A stretch of 64,000 nt of DNA from Candidatus Gastranaerophilales bacterium (GTDB lineage Bacteria > Cyanobacteriota > Vampirovibrionia > Gastranaerophilales > Gastranaerophilaceae). The notes beneath the pieces were generated by a model that worked only from the letters and a program-made list of their open reading frames with translations, did no database searches and was not told where the DNA came from. Below are positions 51,371-59,371 of the stretch, piece after piece. The stretch lies in NCBI GenBank assembly GCA_028693235.1, contig JAQUVW010000004.1:124001-188000 (forward strand). Reading direction: 5' to 3'. A program made the translations under genes and the position numbers. The first letter of the stretch is position 1; the number at the start of each line of letters is the position of its first letter.

Positions 51371-51399
51371 ATTATAATACAAAATCAAATATATTACAA
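51371..51399 (-). promoter_or_regulatory. Predicted promoter of rpaB
   Basis: On the minus strand: TTGTAA, a 17-base spacer, TATAAT, then about 34 bases to the ATG at 51336. The -35 region lies inside ATTACAAAATATTT, a 14-base string that also occurs about 90 bases upstream of the HEAT-repeat gene (6733-6746). Confidence 0.6.
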
Positions 51400-51563
51400 A
51401 ATATTTCTTTTGTATAGATATATTAATATCTATTTCAAAAATTTAATCCGATTTGTTTAGTCTTATAGAATTAAATATTTATTAAAATATACTCTTATTG
51501 AATTGATTTTTCAATACTTTTATTAAAGAATGTTGTTTATCGAGTTAGCAAGGCAAGGAAATT

Positions 51564-52529
51564 TTGTATGAAATGAAAGATTTATTATCCAAATACAAAA
51601 ATCAAAATGAAATCTTTGCCTATATATCGCTGTTCATAGCGGTAATTCTTTATGGTACAACACTTACTGCAACTAAAGTCTGCTTAACTTTTTATTCTAC
51701 GCCCGAACTTATGACTTTTAGAATGCTAATTTCTGCATTTTTGTTTTTACCATTCTTTTTCACAACATACAAAAACGTTAAAATTGAAAAATTGGACTTG
51801 AAATTTGTTTTATTGATGATGATTTGTGAACCTTGTTTGTATTTTTTATTTGAAACTAATGCTCTTAAATACACCTCGTCTGGTCAAGCGGGTATTGTAA
51901 GTGCTCTAGAGCCTATATTTATTGTTATCGGAGCAAGAATAATACTTAAAGAAAAGCTTCCGAAAATAGCCTATTACGGCTTGTTTATAGCGATAATCGG
52001 ATCTGTGTTTTTAAGCTTGGCATCAGACGTAAACGAACAAGCTCCCAATCCGATTTTCGGTAATTTTTTAGAGCTTTGTGCAATTATATTGACGGATACA
52101 AGTATAATCACTACAAAATATTTAATGGACCGATATCCTCCATTTTACCTTGCAGGAATATCTGTTATGGGCGGTGCCGTATTTTTTGTTTTGCTAAACT
52201 GGATTCAAGGCGGCAGCTTTGCAATTATACCTAATATCAGTGCTATTATTGTACTTTATCTCGGCATATTGACAGTAATTGCCTATGCTTTATACAATTT
52301 TTCGATTTGCACTTTATCTGCAAGTAAAGCCTCTCCTTTTTTATTTTTGCTACCTGTAGCAGCGGTATTTTTCGGCTGGTTTTTCTTGGGAGAAACCTTC
52401 AACCTTTGGCAACTCGCAGCTTGCTCTTTTATTTTCGGAGGCATCTATATCAGCCAGCTTAAAGACAGAAAAAAGATTATAAAAATCGGTCGTTTTATTC
52501 AAAACCGAAAAAAAAGCATAAAAAAATAG
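51564..52529 (+). CDS. EamA/DMT-family transporter
   Basis: 321 residues, ten hydrophobic segments in two EamA repeats: 'FAYISLFIAVILYGTTLTATKVCLTFYSTPELMTFRMLISAFLFLPFF' and 'LCAIILTDTSIITTKYLMDRYPPFYLAGISVMGGAVFFVLLNW'. 'GIVSALEPIFIVIGARIILKEKL' is typical of the family. Start TTG at 51564 (AAGGA five bases before) or ATG at 51573. Drug/metabolite transporter superfamily; substrate cannot be assigned (amino acids and nucleosides are common). Confidence 0.85.
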   Translation: MYEMKDLLSKYKNQNEIFAYISLFIAVILYGTTLTATKVCLTFYSTPELMTFRMLISAFLFLPFFFTTYKNVKIEKLDLKFVLLMMICEPCLYFLFETNALKYTSSGQAGIVSALEPIFIVIGARIILKEKLPKIAYYGLFIAIIGSVFLSLASDVNEQAPNPIFGNFLELCAIILTDTSIITTKYLMDRYPPFYLAGISVMGGAVFFVLLNWIQGGSFAIIPNISAIIVLYLGILTVIAYALYNFSICTLSASKASPFLFLLPVAAVFFGWFFLGETFNLWQLAACSFIFGGIYISQLKDRKKIIKIGRFIQNRKKSIKK

Positions 52530-52549
52530 CAGTAAAGAGTATTTACTGC
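52527..52549 (+). terminator. Hairpin after EamA gene
   Basis: AGCAGTAAA-gagta-TTTACTGCT, perfect 9-base stem, T-rich stretch (GTTTCGTTTTT) starting seven bases later. Moderate terminator. Confidence 0.55.
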
Positions 52550-52621
52550 TGAGAGTTTCGTTTTTATTTATATTGCAACTTCGAAACAAAATCGTCGCAA
52601 TATCAGTTATTAATTGATTTT

Positions 52622-53764
52622 TTATTTTGTAAAGAAATTATTTGCATCATCGACAGCAATTTCCAAACCGTTAGTTGCAATAATTTTGTTGTTACCGTCG
52701 CCGACAGTTATATCAGCCTTGCCATCGGTATTAGCAAAAATGTTATTGTTTCCGTCGCCACTGTCAATGTTCAAGTTTTTGTTGCCTGAAATGACTGCTT
52801 TTAAGCCATCAATAGTTGTTTTATCTTTTAAGTAACTAACAAAATCCGTATATGCACCACCTGATATTGCAAAATCTAATGTTGAAATATAATCGTTACC
52901 AGAGCCGGTTTTGATGGTAATATCATCACCACTAACTACTACTGAATTGTCACCATCGCCTGCATCAATGTTCGTACCGTTTCCGATTGCTACAATTTGG
53001 TCTTTGCCATCGCCTGTTAGTATATTATTAATATTTCCGATGCTTAATATTGAATTGTCGCCATTTGTAGCAGCGATATTATTTTTATTACCGGTTACAT
53101 TGATAATATTTTTTCCGTCTTCTGCTTCAATGTTGTTTGAATCACCTTTTGCAACAATTTGATTATTTCCGGCCATCACATCAACTGCATTTTCGTTGCC
53201 GGTTACTGATATTTTATTATCGCCGAAAGTTGTTTCAATATTATTTGAATTACCTGCCGCTATAACGGTATTGTTACCAATAGCTAAGTTTACTTTATTT
53301 TTGTCGCCGGTAACTGAAACTTTATTGTCGCCGGAAACGCCCAATATTGTATTTGAATTGCCGGCTGAAACTATTGTATTATCACCACTCGCAACAGAAA
53401 CTTTGTTATTATCGCCTGTTGTTGAAATTTTATTATCGCCGGTTACAGCCGTAACTGTGTTTCCGTCACCTTGAGAAATAATTGTATTATTTCCGTTTGC
53501 GACAGTTACTTTATTATTATCACCTGTTGTAGCAATCTGATTATTTCCGCCGTTTGATTCAATTCGAGAGCCATTACCTTTAGAAACCAACAAATCATTG
53601 CCTTCACCGCTTAAAATAATTGATGAATCAGCATCCATTAGAACCGTATCATTTGCGGAACCACCTACAAATAAGTTGAATTCGCCTTTCTTTTCGTTAG
53701 TTTGAGAGGCGTACTTAACTGCATTTGTATTTGCGTTATTCATCATACTTAGTCTTGAAATCAT
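52622..53764 (-). CDS. 36-residue-repeat beta-solenoid protein, RTX-like
   Basis: 380 residues from the ATG at 53764 (AAGGTG upstream). N-terminus MISRLSMMNNANTNAVKYAS has no signal peptide. Residues 45-296 are built of 36-residue repeats with a 10-8-10-8 glycine spacing, e.g. from residue 81 'GDNNKVTVAN GNNTIISQ GDGNTVTAVT GDNKISTT', restarting at 117, 153, 189, 225 and 261. The alternation of Gly-Asp/Asn turns with short beta strands indicates a beta-roll or beta-helix like RTX proteins, but the turns are Asn-rich rather than strict GGxGxD. A second short block of 'GDGNN' units lies near the end. Likely surface-exposed or secreted without Sec; function unknown. A perfect HLR1 box lies 74 bases upstream. 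Confidence 0.75.
   Translation of the reverse strand: MISRLSMMNNANTNAVKYASQTNEKKGEFNLFVGGSANDTVLMDADSSIILSGEGNDLLVSKGNGSRIESNGGNNQIATTGDNNKVTVANGNNTIISQGDGNTVTAVTGDNKISTTGDNNKVSVASGDNTIVSAGNSNTILGVSGDNKVSVTGDKNKVNLAIGNNTVIAAGNSNNIETTFGDNKISVTGNENAVDVMAGNNQIVAKGDSNNIEAEDGKNIINVTGNKNNIAATNGDNSILSIGNINNILTGDGKDQIVAIGNGTNIDAGDGDNSVVVSGDDITIKTGSGNDYISTLDFAISGGAYTDFVSYLKDKTTIDGLKAVISGNKNLNIDSGDGNNNIFANTDGKADITVGDGNNKIIATNGLEIAVDDANNFFTK
52879..53632 (-). repeat. 108-bp tandem coding repeats
   Basis: Region coding the 36-residue units of the solenoid protein, seven units in a row (residues 45, 81, 117, 153, 189, 225, 261). Units are diverged at DNA level, which points to an old array rather than recent slippage. 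In protein terms each unit is two similar 18-residue halves. Confidence 0.8.
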
Positions 53765-53837
53765 AATGCACCTTACACGTTGTACACACATATATAAAAA
53801 CAAAAAATATATACCGATTACATAAAGTTGCTATATT

Positions 53838-53855
53838 GTTACATTCGTTTACATT
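53838..53855. promoter_or_regulatory. HLR1-type RpaB binding box
   Basis: GTTACATT-CG-TTTACATT, an exact match to the cyanobacterial HLR1 consensus (G/T)TTACA(T/A)(T/A)NN(G/T)TTACA(T/A)(T/A). It lies upstream of the solenoid gene on the minus strand and overlaps the stop codon of the PfkB gene. A TATATA about 24 bases further in the gene's direction could be a -10 box, which would put the site just upstream of the -35, the position of activator sites. Confidence 0.6.
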
Positions 53856-54940
53856 TTTAAATTCGAATTATCACTATTATCTATTGTGATATCAAAATGA
53901 CATTTATCAACAACAAAATCAGGAGACTCATTCAATTTTTTCTCAATCTCTGAAAAAGTTAAAAATCCTTCTTGTGCTCCAAATTTAGAAACCGCAGCAG
54001 CAGCGTTTATTGAAGCATATTTGAGAGATTTTTCTATATTATTGTTAGTTTTCATTAATGAAGCTACAAAGGTTGAAGAAAAAGCATCTCCGGCTCCTAA
54101 TGTACTTACAACATTTGCCGGAAATTCAGGACAACGATACAAGGTATTGCCGTCATAAGCATAAACTCCGTTTTTGCCATCTGTTATCATTACAATTTTC
54201 GGATGAGAAGCTTTGATAGACTTTAACATCGCCATTACATCAGGATGAACTAAATTTCTTGAAAATTTTTCCTCTTTTGTATCGGGACGAACTTTTATAC
54301 CAGTAAGCATGGACGCTTCTTCTAAATTCATTGTTATGACCTCTGCCGTGCTTAAAACTTTTGCAAGTTTGTCAACTCCTTGTTTTATACTGCTTGTTCC
54401 GAGATTAATTGCGGTTTTGACGCCATTTTCTTCAGCAAAAACAGCTATCTCATCTAAAACCTCTCTTGAGTGCCCATTTAATGGTGCGATATAAAGCCAT
54501 TTTGATTTTTTTATAGCATCAAAATTTATATCTTTAGTAGTAATTGTTGCATTTGGACCTCTATGTGCAAGAACGGTTCTATCGCCTTGAAAACTCGTTA
54601 ATATAACTGAAAAGCCCGTAGTTGAATCATTACACATCTTAACATTTGAAGTATCTACTTTGAATTTAACTAAATTATCAACGACGGTTTTGCCTTGATT
54701 ATCACTTCCGATTTTAATTATTGTAGATGTTTTTAACCCTAAGTTTGAGAAGTTTGTCGCCGTATTAACAGCTCCACCACCCGTTGAAGATTTAAAATTG
54801 TCAATTTCAATTTTGGCACCGTAAGGATAAGCCATAAACTCAGCTGAATCTTTCATAGATGTGACAGAAACGATTTTTGCAGCATCAGTTTCTATAAAAG
54901 CATCCATTGTTGCACTTCCGATTGTTATTACATCAAACAT
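53849..54940 (-). CDS. PfkB-family carbohydrate kinase
   Basis: 363 residues. N-terminal 'FDVITIGSATMDAFIETD', PfkB signature 1 region 'STGGGAVNTATNFSNLGLKTSTIIKIGSDNQGK', and C-terminal signature 2 'FPANVVSTLGAGDAFSSTFVASLM', with the catalytic Asp of GAGDAF. A lid insert lies around 'SAEFMAYPYGAKIEIDNF'. Ribokinase-like fold; substrates of the family include sugars, nucleosides and tagatose-6-phosphate, and I cannot pick one. Same strand as, and just upstream of, the solenoid gene. Confidence 0.88.
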   Translation of the reverse strand: MFDVITIGSATMDAFIETDAAKIVSVTSMKDSAEFMAYPYGAKIEIDNFKSSTGGGAVNTATNFSNLGLKTSTIIKIGSDNQGKTVVDNLVKFKVDTSNVKMCNDSTTGFSVILTSFQGDRTVLAHRGPNATITTKDINFDAIKKSKWLYIAPLNGHSREVLDEIAVFAEENGVKTAINLGTSSIKQGVDKLAKVLSTAEVITMNLEEASMLTGIKVRPDTKEEKFSRNLVHPDVMAMLKSIKASHPKIVMITDGKNGVYAYDGNTLYRCPEFPANVVSTLGAGDAFSSTFVASLMKTNNNIEKSLKYASINAAAAVSKFGAQEGFLTFSEIEKKLNESPDFVVDKCHFDITIDNSDNSNLKM

Positions 54941-54973
54941 TTTTTATCCTTCATCTTATTAAATATATTCATT

Positions 54974-55885
54974 TTATTTCGCCCTCGGGTGAGCCGAATT
55001 GTACGCCTGTTTAAGACGTTCGGTAGTAACATGGGTATATATTTGGGTGTTGCTTATGCTACTGTGACCTAAAAGTTCTTGTACAACCCTCAAATCAGCT
55101 CCTTTTTCAAGAAGCTTTGTTGCAAAGCTATGTCTAAAGACATGAGGCGTAACATCTTTCGGTAACTTTATTTTTTCAACTACATCTTTTATTGCCAATC
55201 TTACACTTTGAGGTTGAAGTCTATATCCTGTCTTGTTTATAAATACAGGACTTTCCTCAGTAGGTTTTTCTTTGTTACCTTCTTTTTGCACCATATAACG
55301 TGCAGTTTTTATATATTTGTTTAAAAATTCCTTTGCCTTGTTAGAAACAAGAACGATTCTTTCTTTACCGCCTTTACCCAAAACTCTTATTTCGTTATTT
55401 TCTAAATTAAGGTCTTCAAAATTCAGTCCGCTTAATTCCGAAATACGCATGCCTGTAGCATATAGAAGCTCTAATATTGTCCGATTTCTATACCCGGAGG
55501 GCGTTTCAATCTTGATATTGTTTAGAATTTGGTCAATTTCTTCTTGGGTGAGGAATTTTGGCAACGGCTTACCTCTTTTTGGAGCGTGAATTCCCAGTGC
55601 GGGGTTTGCTTCAATAATTTTTTCACGATACAAGAAACGATAAAAAGTCCTTAGGGAAGCAATTTTTCTTGCCGTCGTTGTCTTTGTATAATTAAATTTT
55701 TGTATAAAAAGCAAAAATTCTTTAAAAGTTTTATAAGATACAGAAGTAACATCCTCCTCGTTTAACCAAACCAAAAAATCCAATACATCGGAATGGTATG
55801 CTTTTAGAGTATGTGGGGAAAAATTTCTTTCTACCTCAAGGTAGAGTGCAAAATCTTTTAAGTATTGAGTTGAATTTTTATTCAT
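54974..55885 (-). CDS. Tyrosine recombinase XerC/XerD family
   Basis: About 303 residues from the ATG at 55885 (GGGAA before it); longer starts to 55936 are possible. N-terminal SAM-like core-binding domain ('YLKDFALYLEVERNFSPHTLKAYHSDVLDFLVWL'), then the catalytic set: Arg in 'LYATGMRISELSGL', Lys in 'GKGGKERIVLVS', His-x-x-Arg in 'THVFRHSFATKLL', His in 'LLGHSSISNTQIY', and Tyr in 'TQIYTHV'. Size and form match chromosome dimer resolution recombinases. Housekeeping; no att-like repeats seen beside it. Confidence 0.92.
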   Translation of the reverse strand: MNKNSTQYLKDFALYLEVERNFSPHTLKAYHSDVLDFLVWLNEEDVTSVSYKTFKEFLLFIQKFNYTKTTTARKIASLRTFYRFLYREKIIEANPALGIHAPKRGKPLPKFLTQEEIDQILNNIKIETPSGYRNRTILELLYATGMRISELSGLNFEDLNLENNEIRVLGKGGKERIVLVSNKAKEFLNKYIKTARYMVQKEGNKEKPTEESPVFINKTGYRLQPQSVRLAIKDVVEKIKLPKDVTPHVFRHSFATKLLEKGADLRVVQELLGHSSISNTQIYTHVTTERLKQAYNSAHPRAK

Positions 55886-55973
55886 AATTCCCATCAAAGA
55901 CAAGTGCCTAAACTGATTATACATCATTTTAGACACTTGTTAAAATAATAAATTAAATTTTAATTTAAATGAA

Positions 55974-57806
55974 CTAGATTACGCTTTTATTTGCACCAAG
56001 TTTTTTGTTAGCCTCAGCTTCTGTCATTGGTCCGTTTTGTTCAAGTATTGAAGCAACTTTATGCAATTTTTCTTTGACCTGCCACTCACCTTTACCGGTA
56101 ATTTCCATAGCGTCAGCCATTGCTCTTGCTGCGTTCAAGCCTTTTCCTTGGGTTAAATTTTTATGGTAAGCTTCTTCATAATTATCAGGAATTCTCAATG
56201 TCCAATTAACAGGATTGCCTCCGTTTTGGTCATTAAATCTACCGTCTACACCTACTGCATCAAAAGCTGTAAAGAAGTTATTTCTTGCGGTAAATAGTTC
56301 TGCCCATTTAGCTCTCATGAATTTTGCAGGGCTTGATTTTAATTCACCTTCATTGAAAATATGAAGATTTTTAGCCAAGACAGGAGCTTGCTCCCCTCTT
56401 TTGACATTAGCAATATCTTGTAGACCGATATCATCATGAGTACCTAACCCAAAGGTAAATTCGTTAGGTCGTAAACCCTCGTTAGTATAGAATTGAACAG
56501 AGCCCCAACCAGGATTTTGATAGATAGAATGGTGAATTTGAGTTCTGCCTTTTAACAAATTATCTTTATGATTTACCGGACCGCCAAGCATTTCATATGT
56601 GATATTTTCTTTGTTTGTACCATGTTTTTGAGCAGTTTTTTCTATCAAATTAAAGATTTTATCACCTTCATATCTGTCACGGTCTTTGCGAGGTGCCTGT
56701 CCTTCTTTTTGTTCGTAGATATATGGTTGAACAAGTTCCCACGCAGCATCGACTCTGGCACCATCATATTTAGTAAAGAAAGTGTCTAATTTGTGAGTCA
56801 ACAATTTTTCAGATTCTGACGTTCTGCCTCCATTACCTATAGAATCAAAATCTATAGCTGGCAATCCCCAAGCATTGACGCTTCCACCTTCTCCTGAACA
56901 GCCGATATATTTGTCAGACATAAAAGCTGATTGGAACGCCCAATTTTCTCTAGGTGAAAACCCTACTAAGCAATCACCTGCAACTTTTATATTTTCAGAA
57001 TTTAATGCTTGTTTTGTTTCTTGTTGTTGTTCATTTGCAACAAATTGAACGAAATTGTTATATCCGATTGTGTCTGAATATTCTTCTTCTAATTCAGAAA
57101 TTCTATCGTTTACTTTGGCTTTAGGATATTTTCCTGAGAATAAATTTTTATCTAAATCGTCATCCCAATTTTTCCAGTAATCATTGCCATGTTTTTCACT
57201 CAATGCTTCATATAATGAATCTCTTTGAAGCCATTCAGTATCATCAGAGTTCATAAAATCATTATATTTAATCTTCAAATCTGAACTATCATCAAGTTTT
57301 TGGAAATTAGAATACGCTTTTCTTAATGCTTTTTCTTGAACGCCATCAACACCTAAAACTGAATCAAAATTGACATTATTTGTATTTTTTTCTTTTGCTG
57401 CAGCTTTAAATTCTTTTTGAGGCAAAATTGAATTAAATTCGGGTTGAGTTAGTTTTTCAAGATCGATTAAATGCGGTCCGACAGCAAAAACAGACCCTGA
57501 AAAAGGTGATTTGTTACCTTTTGAGATAGTTCCTTGAGGTAGATATTGAACGAAAGTTATACCTGTCATTTTTTTCATAAATTTTATAAAATCTTGACCT
57601 GATTTAGAAAAAGAAGTTCCTATACCTGTATTTTTGCCTTTTTCTTGAGGCAACGCTGTGTCAGGGGTAATCATATAAGTATCACCGGTTCCTAAAGATT
57701 TTCTTGCTTGCTTCATCAAGACTTGATATTCACGATTTTCTTCGGTAGTTAAAGCTCTTCCGAAAGACGGTTTTGTCACATTTGAATTAATACTTGAAAC
57801 TTTCAT
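55974..57806 (-). CDS. Divergent GH77 (4-alpha-glucanotransferase-like) enzyme with SFGR leader
   Basis: 610 residues. N-terminal MKVSSINSNVTKPSFGRAL, as in other SFK-type leaders here. The rest follows MalQ order: 'FVQYLPQGTISKGNKSPFSGSVFAVGPHLIDLEKLTQ' (like MalQ 'P.SPY...S.FA.NP..I.l..L'), a helical insert, 'AGDCLVGFSPRENWAFQSAF', 'GEGGSVNAWGLPAIDFDS', 'YDGARVDAAWELVQPYI' (RxD, nucleophile region), 'ITYEMLGG' (acid/base region, with M-L where MalQ has E-D-L) and 'FTFGLGTHDD'. If active it would rearrange alpha-1,4-glucans. The altered acid motif means activity is uncertain. Confidence 0.65.
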   Translation of the reverse strand: MKVSSINSNVTKPSFGRALTTEENREYQVLMKQARKSLGTGDTYMITPDTALPQEKGKNTGIGTSFSKSGQDFIKFMKKMTGITFVQYLPQGTISKGNKSPFSGSVFAVGPHLIDLEKLTQPEFNSILPQKEFKAAAKEKNTNNVNFDSVLGVDGVQEKALRKAYSNFQKLDDSSDLKIKYNDFMNSDDTEWLQRDSLYEALSEKHGNDYWKNWDDDLDKNLFSGKYPKAKVNDRISELEEEYSDTIGYNNFVQFVANEQQQETKQALNSENIKVAGDCLVGFSPRENWAFQSAFMSDKYIGCSGEGGSVNAWGLPAIDFDSIGNGGRTSESEKLLTHKLDTFFTKYDGARVDAAWELVQPYIYEQKEGQAPRKDRDRYEGDKIFNLIEKTAQKHGTNKENITYEMLGGPVNHKDNLLKGRTQIHHSIYQNPGWGSVQFYTNEGLRPNEFTFGLGTHDDIGLQDIANVKRGEQAPVLAKNLHIFNEGELKSSPAKFMRAKWAELFTARNNFFTAFDAVGVDGRFNDQNGGNPVNWTLRIPDNYEEAYHKNLTQGKGLNAARAMADAMEITGKGEWQVKEKLHKVASILEQNGPMTEAEANKKLGANKSVI

Positions 57807-58031
57807 TACAATTACACTCCTATAAACACATATTTTTGAACGTACATAAAGAAAAAAGTTGCTAATCGCAACGTAAAAACTTTACTTTGTGTAATAAATT
57901 TATAGCAGAGTTAGCTATGCAAGTCGAAAGTTTAAGTTTTATTAAGAAGGCGAAAACCATGGTCAATCCATGAACCACATGGGATTAGAGGTATTTTAAT
58001 ATATTCATCTATTTGTTGAGTATGCAATTTG

Positions 58032-58060
58032 TTGTCCATTATAAAATCTTACATTATAAT
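58032..58060 (+). promoter_or_regulatory. Predicted promoter of yggS-sepF
   Basis: TTGTCC, 17-base spacer, TATAAT, 50 bases before the yggS ATG. The other part of the 304-base interval 57807-58110 holds no gene; it has short CCATG/CATGG inverted pairs at 57958-57985 of unknown meaning. Confidence 0.6.
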
Positions 58061-58110
58061 AATTAAAGTGTTTAAGAGGCCATGACTTAGGGGAGAGTTT
58101 TTTAAACCTA

Positions 58111-58770
58111 ATGAACAAATTAGTAGAAAATATTGAGCTGATTAAATCACAAATCGAACCTTATACACCAAAAATAGTGGCGGTAACAAAGTATTTTGAC
58201 GAAAATGCGATTATCGAATATCACAAAGCAGGATTCAGAGATTTTGGGGAAAATCGAGTTCAAGACGCTTTAGCTAAAATGGAAAAGCTTCCAGCTGAAA
58301 TATTGGCTGATAGCAGGTTCCATCTGATTGGTCATCTCCAATCAAGAAAAGTGAAATCTATCATCGGAAAATTCGACCTTATCCACTCCGTAGATTCACT
58401 CAAATTAGCTAAGATAATCGATGAAGAAGCTAAAAAACAAAAAATCGTTCAAAAAATTCTTTTGCAAGTAAACAATGCAAACGAAGAACAAAAATACGGG
58501 TTTTCGACAAATGATTTAAAAGCTTGTTTTAAAGAAATAACAGAACTAAAGAACATCAATGTACTTGGATTAATGAACATTGCACCTTTAACTCAAGACC
58601 AAAAATTGTTGCATTCTTTATTCGCAAATATCAAACATTTAAAGGATGAATTAGCATCTGAATTCAAGGTAGAATTAAATGAGATTTCGATGGGAATGAG
58701 CAATGATTTCAAAATCGCTTTGGAAGAAGGCTCGACAATCATCAGATTAGGTAGAATATTATTTAAATAA
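58111..58770 (+). CDS. yggS: PLP homeostasis protein YggS (PROSC/YlmE)
   Basis: 219 residues. Alanine-racemase-like barrel: PLP-binding Lys in 'PKIVAVTKYFDENAI', 'DFGENRVQDALAKME', 'RFHLIGHLQSRKVKSII', 'IHSVDSLKLAKIIDEEA', 'LQVNNANEEQKYGF', 'GLMNIAPL', 'LNEISMGMSNDFKIALEEGSTIIRLGRILF'. It buffers intracellular pyridoxal phosphate. The pairing with sepF downstream (22-base gap) is the familiar ylmE-sepF arrangement of Gram-positives and cyanobacteria. Confidence 0.93.
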   Translation: MNKLVENIELIKSQIEPYTPKIVAVTKYFDENAIIEYHKAGFRDFGENRVQDALAKMEKLPAEILADSRFHLIGHLQSRKVKSIIGKFDLIHSVDSLKLAKIIDEEAKKQKIVQKILLQVNNANEEQKYGFSTNDLKACFKEITELKNINVLGLMNIAPLTQDQKLLHSLFANIKHLKDELASEFKVELNEISMGMSNDFKIALEEGSTIIRLGRILFK

Positions 58771-58792
58771 ACATAATGGGGAGGAAATTAAA

Positions 58793-59275
58793 TTGGCAGT
58801 ATCAGACAAAATTAAATCAATCGTTGGATTTTTAACATCAGGATTTGAAAACAGAGATGACATCTTTGAAGACATGGAAGGCGAAGTCGCAGATTACCCT
58901 ATCCAAGACAATTTGGCTATGGAACCTATGTACTCATCATCTTCTTCAAGAAACCAAGATTTAAAAGTTGTTAATCATCCGAACTTCCGTGGTTACGAAG
59001 TTATGGTTTGCGAACCACGCTCTTACGACGAATCAGTCGGAATTGTTAAACACTTAAAAGATAAAAAAACAATCATTCTTAACCTACACTTGCTTGACAA
59101 AGACCAAGCTATGCGTATCGTAGACTTCCTTTGCGGTGCTACTCACGCTCTAAGCGGCAACCAACAAAAAATAGGTGATACTGTTTTTATCTTTACTCCA
59201 CAAAACGTTGCTCTTTCTGCTGAATCTCAAAAAAGCAAATTCATAAGAGACGCACTTTGGAACCAACCTCAATAG
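58793..59275 (+). CDS. sepF: Cell division protein SepF
   Basis: 160 residues starting at TTG with a strong GGGGAGGA site. N-terminal amphipathic membrane-targeting helix (MAVSDKIKSIVGFLTSGF), a flexible acidic and Ser-rich linker, then the SepF core 'GYEVMVCEPRSYDESVGIVKHLKDKKTIILNLHLLDKDQAMRIVDFLCGATHALSGNQQKIGDTVFIFTPQNVAL'. It anchors FtsZ to the membrane as a ring-forming polymer. Consistent with a cyanobacterial-lineage cell, where SepF is present. Followed by a terminator. Confidence 0.95.
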   Translation: MAVSDKIKSIVGFLTSGFENRDDIFEDMEGEVADYPIQDNLAMEPMYSSSSSRNQDLKVVNHPNFRGYEVMVCEPRSYDESVGIVKHLKDKKTIILNLHLLDKDQAMRIVDFLCGATHALSGNQQKIGDTVFIFTPQNVALSAESQKSKFIRDALWNQPQ

Positions 59276-59302
59276 TTTGACTTATTGCCAATTAATTAAT
59301 AT

Positions 59303-59331
59303 AAAAGAGACCTTATTTTAAGGTCTCTTTT
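59303..59331. terminator. Terminator after sepF
   Basis: AAAAGAGACCTT-atttt-AAGGTCTCTTTT: perfect 12-base stem flanked by A and T runs, usable from both sides. Confidence 0.92.
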
Positions 59332-59371
59332 CGTGCTTTTAAACAGGATTAAAACTTATTTAAGCTTTCAC

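Noticed and set aside
52911-53474. Two long plus-strand reading frames (52911-53162, 53196-53474) opposite the solenoid gene
   Set aside because: They mirror the repetitive codons of the minus-strand repeats, have no ribosome site and give Leu/Pro/Ser-rich low-complexity peptides.
52879-53632. Regular 108-base periodicity as a possible CRISPR-like array
   Set aside because: The period is fully explained by 36-residue protein repeats in an open frame; the units are diverged and there are no identical repeats with unique spacers.
54974-55885. Xer-type recombinase as integrase of a mobile island
   Set aside because: Full catalytic set and typical Xer size; flanked by housekeeping genes, with no att-like repeats beside it.
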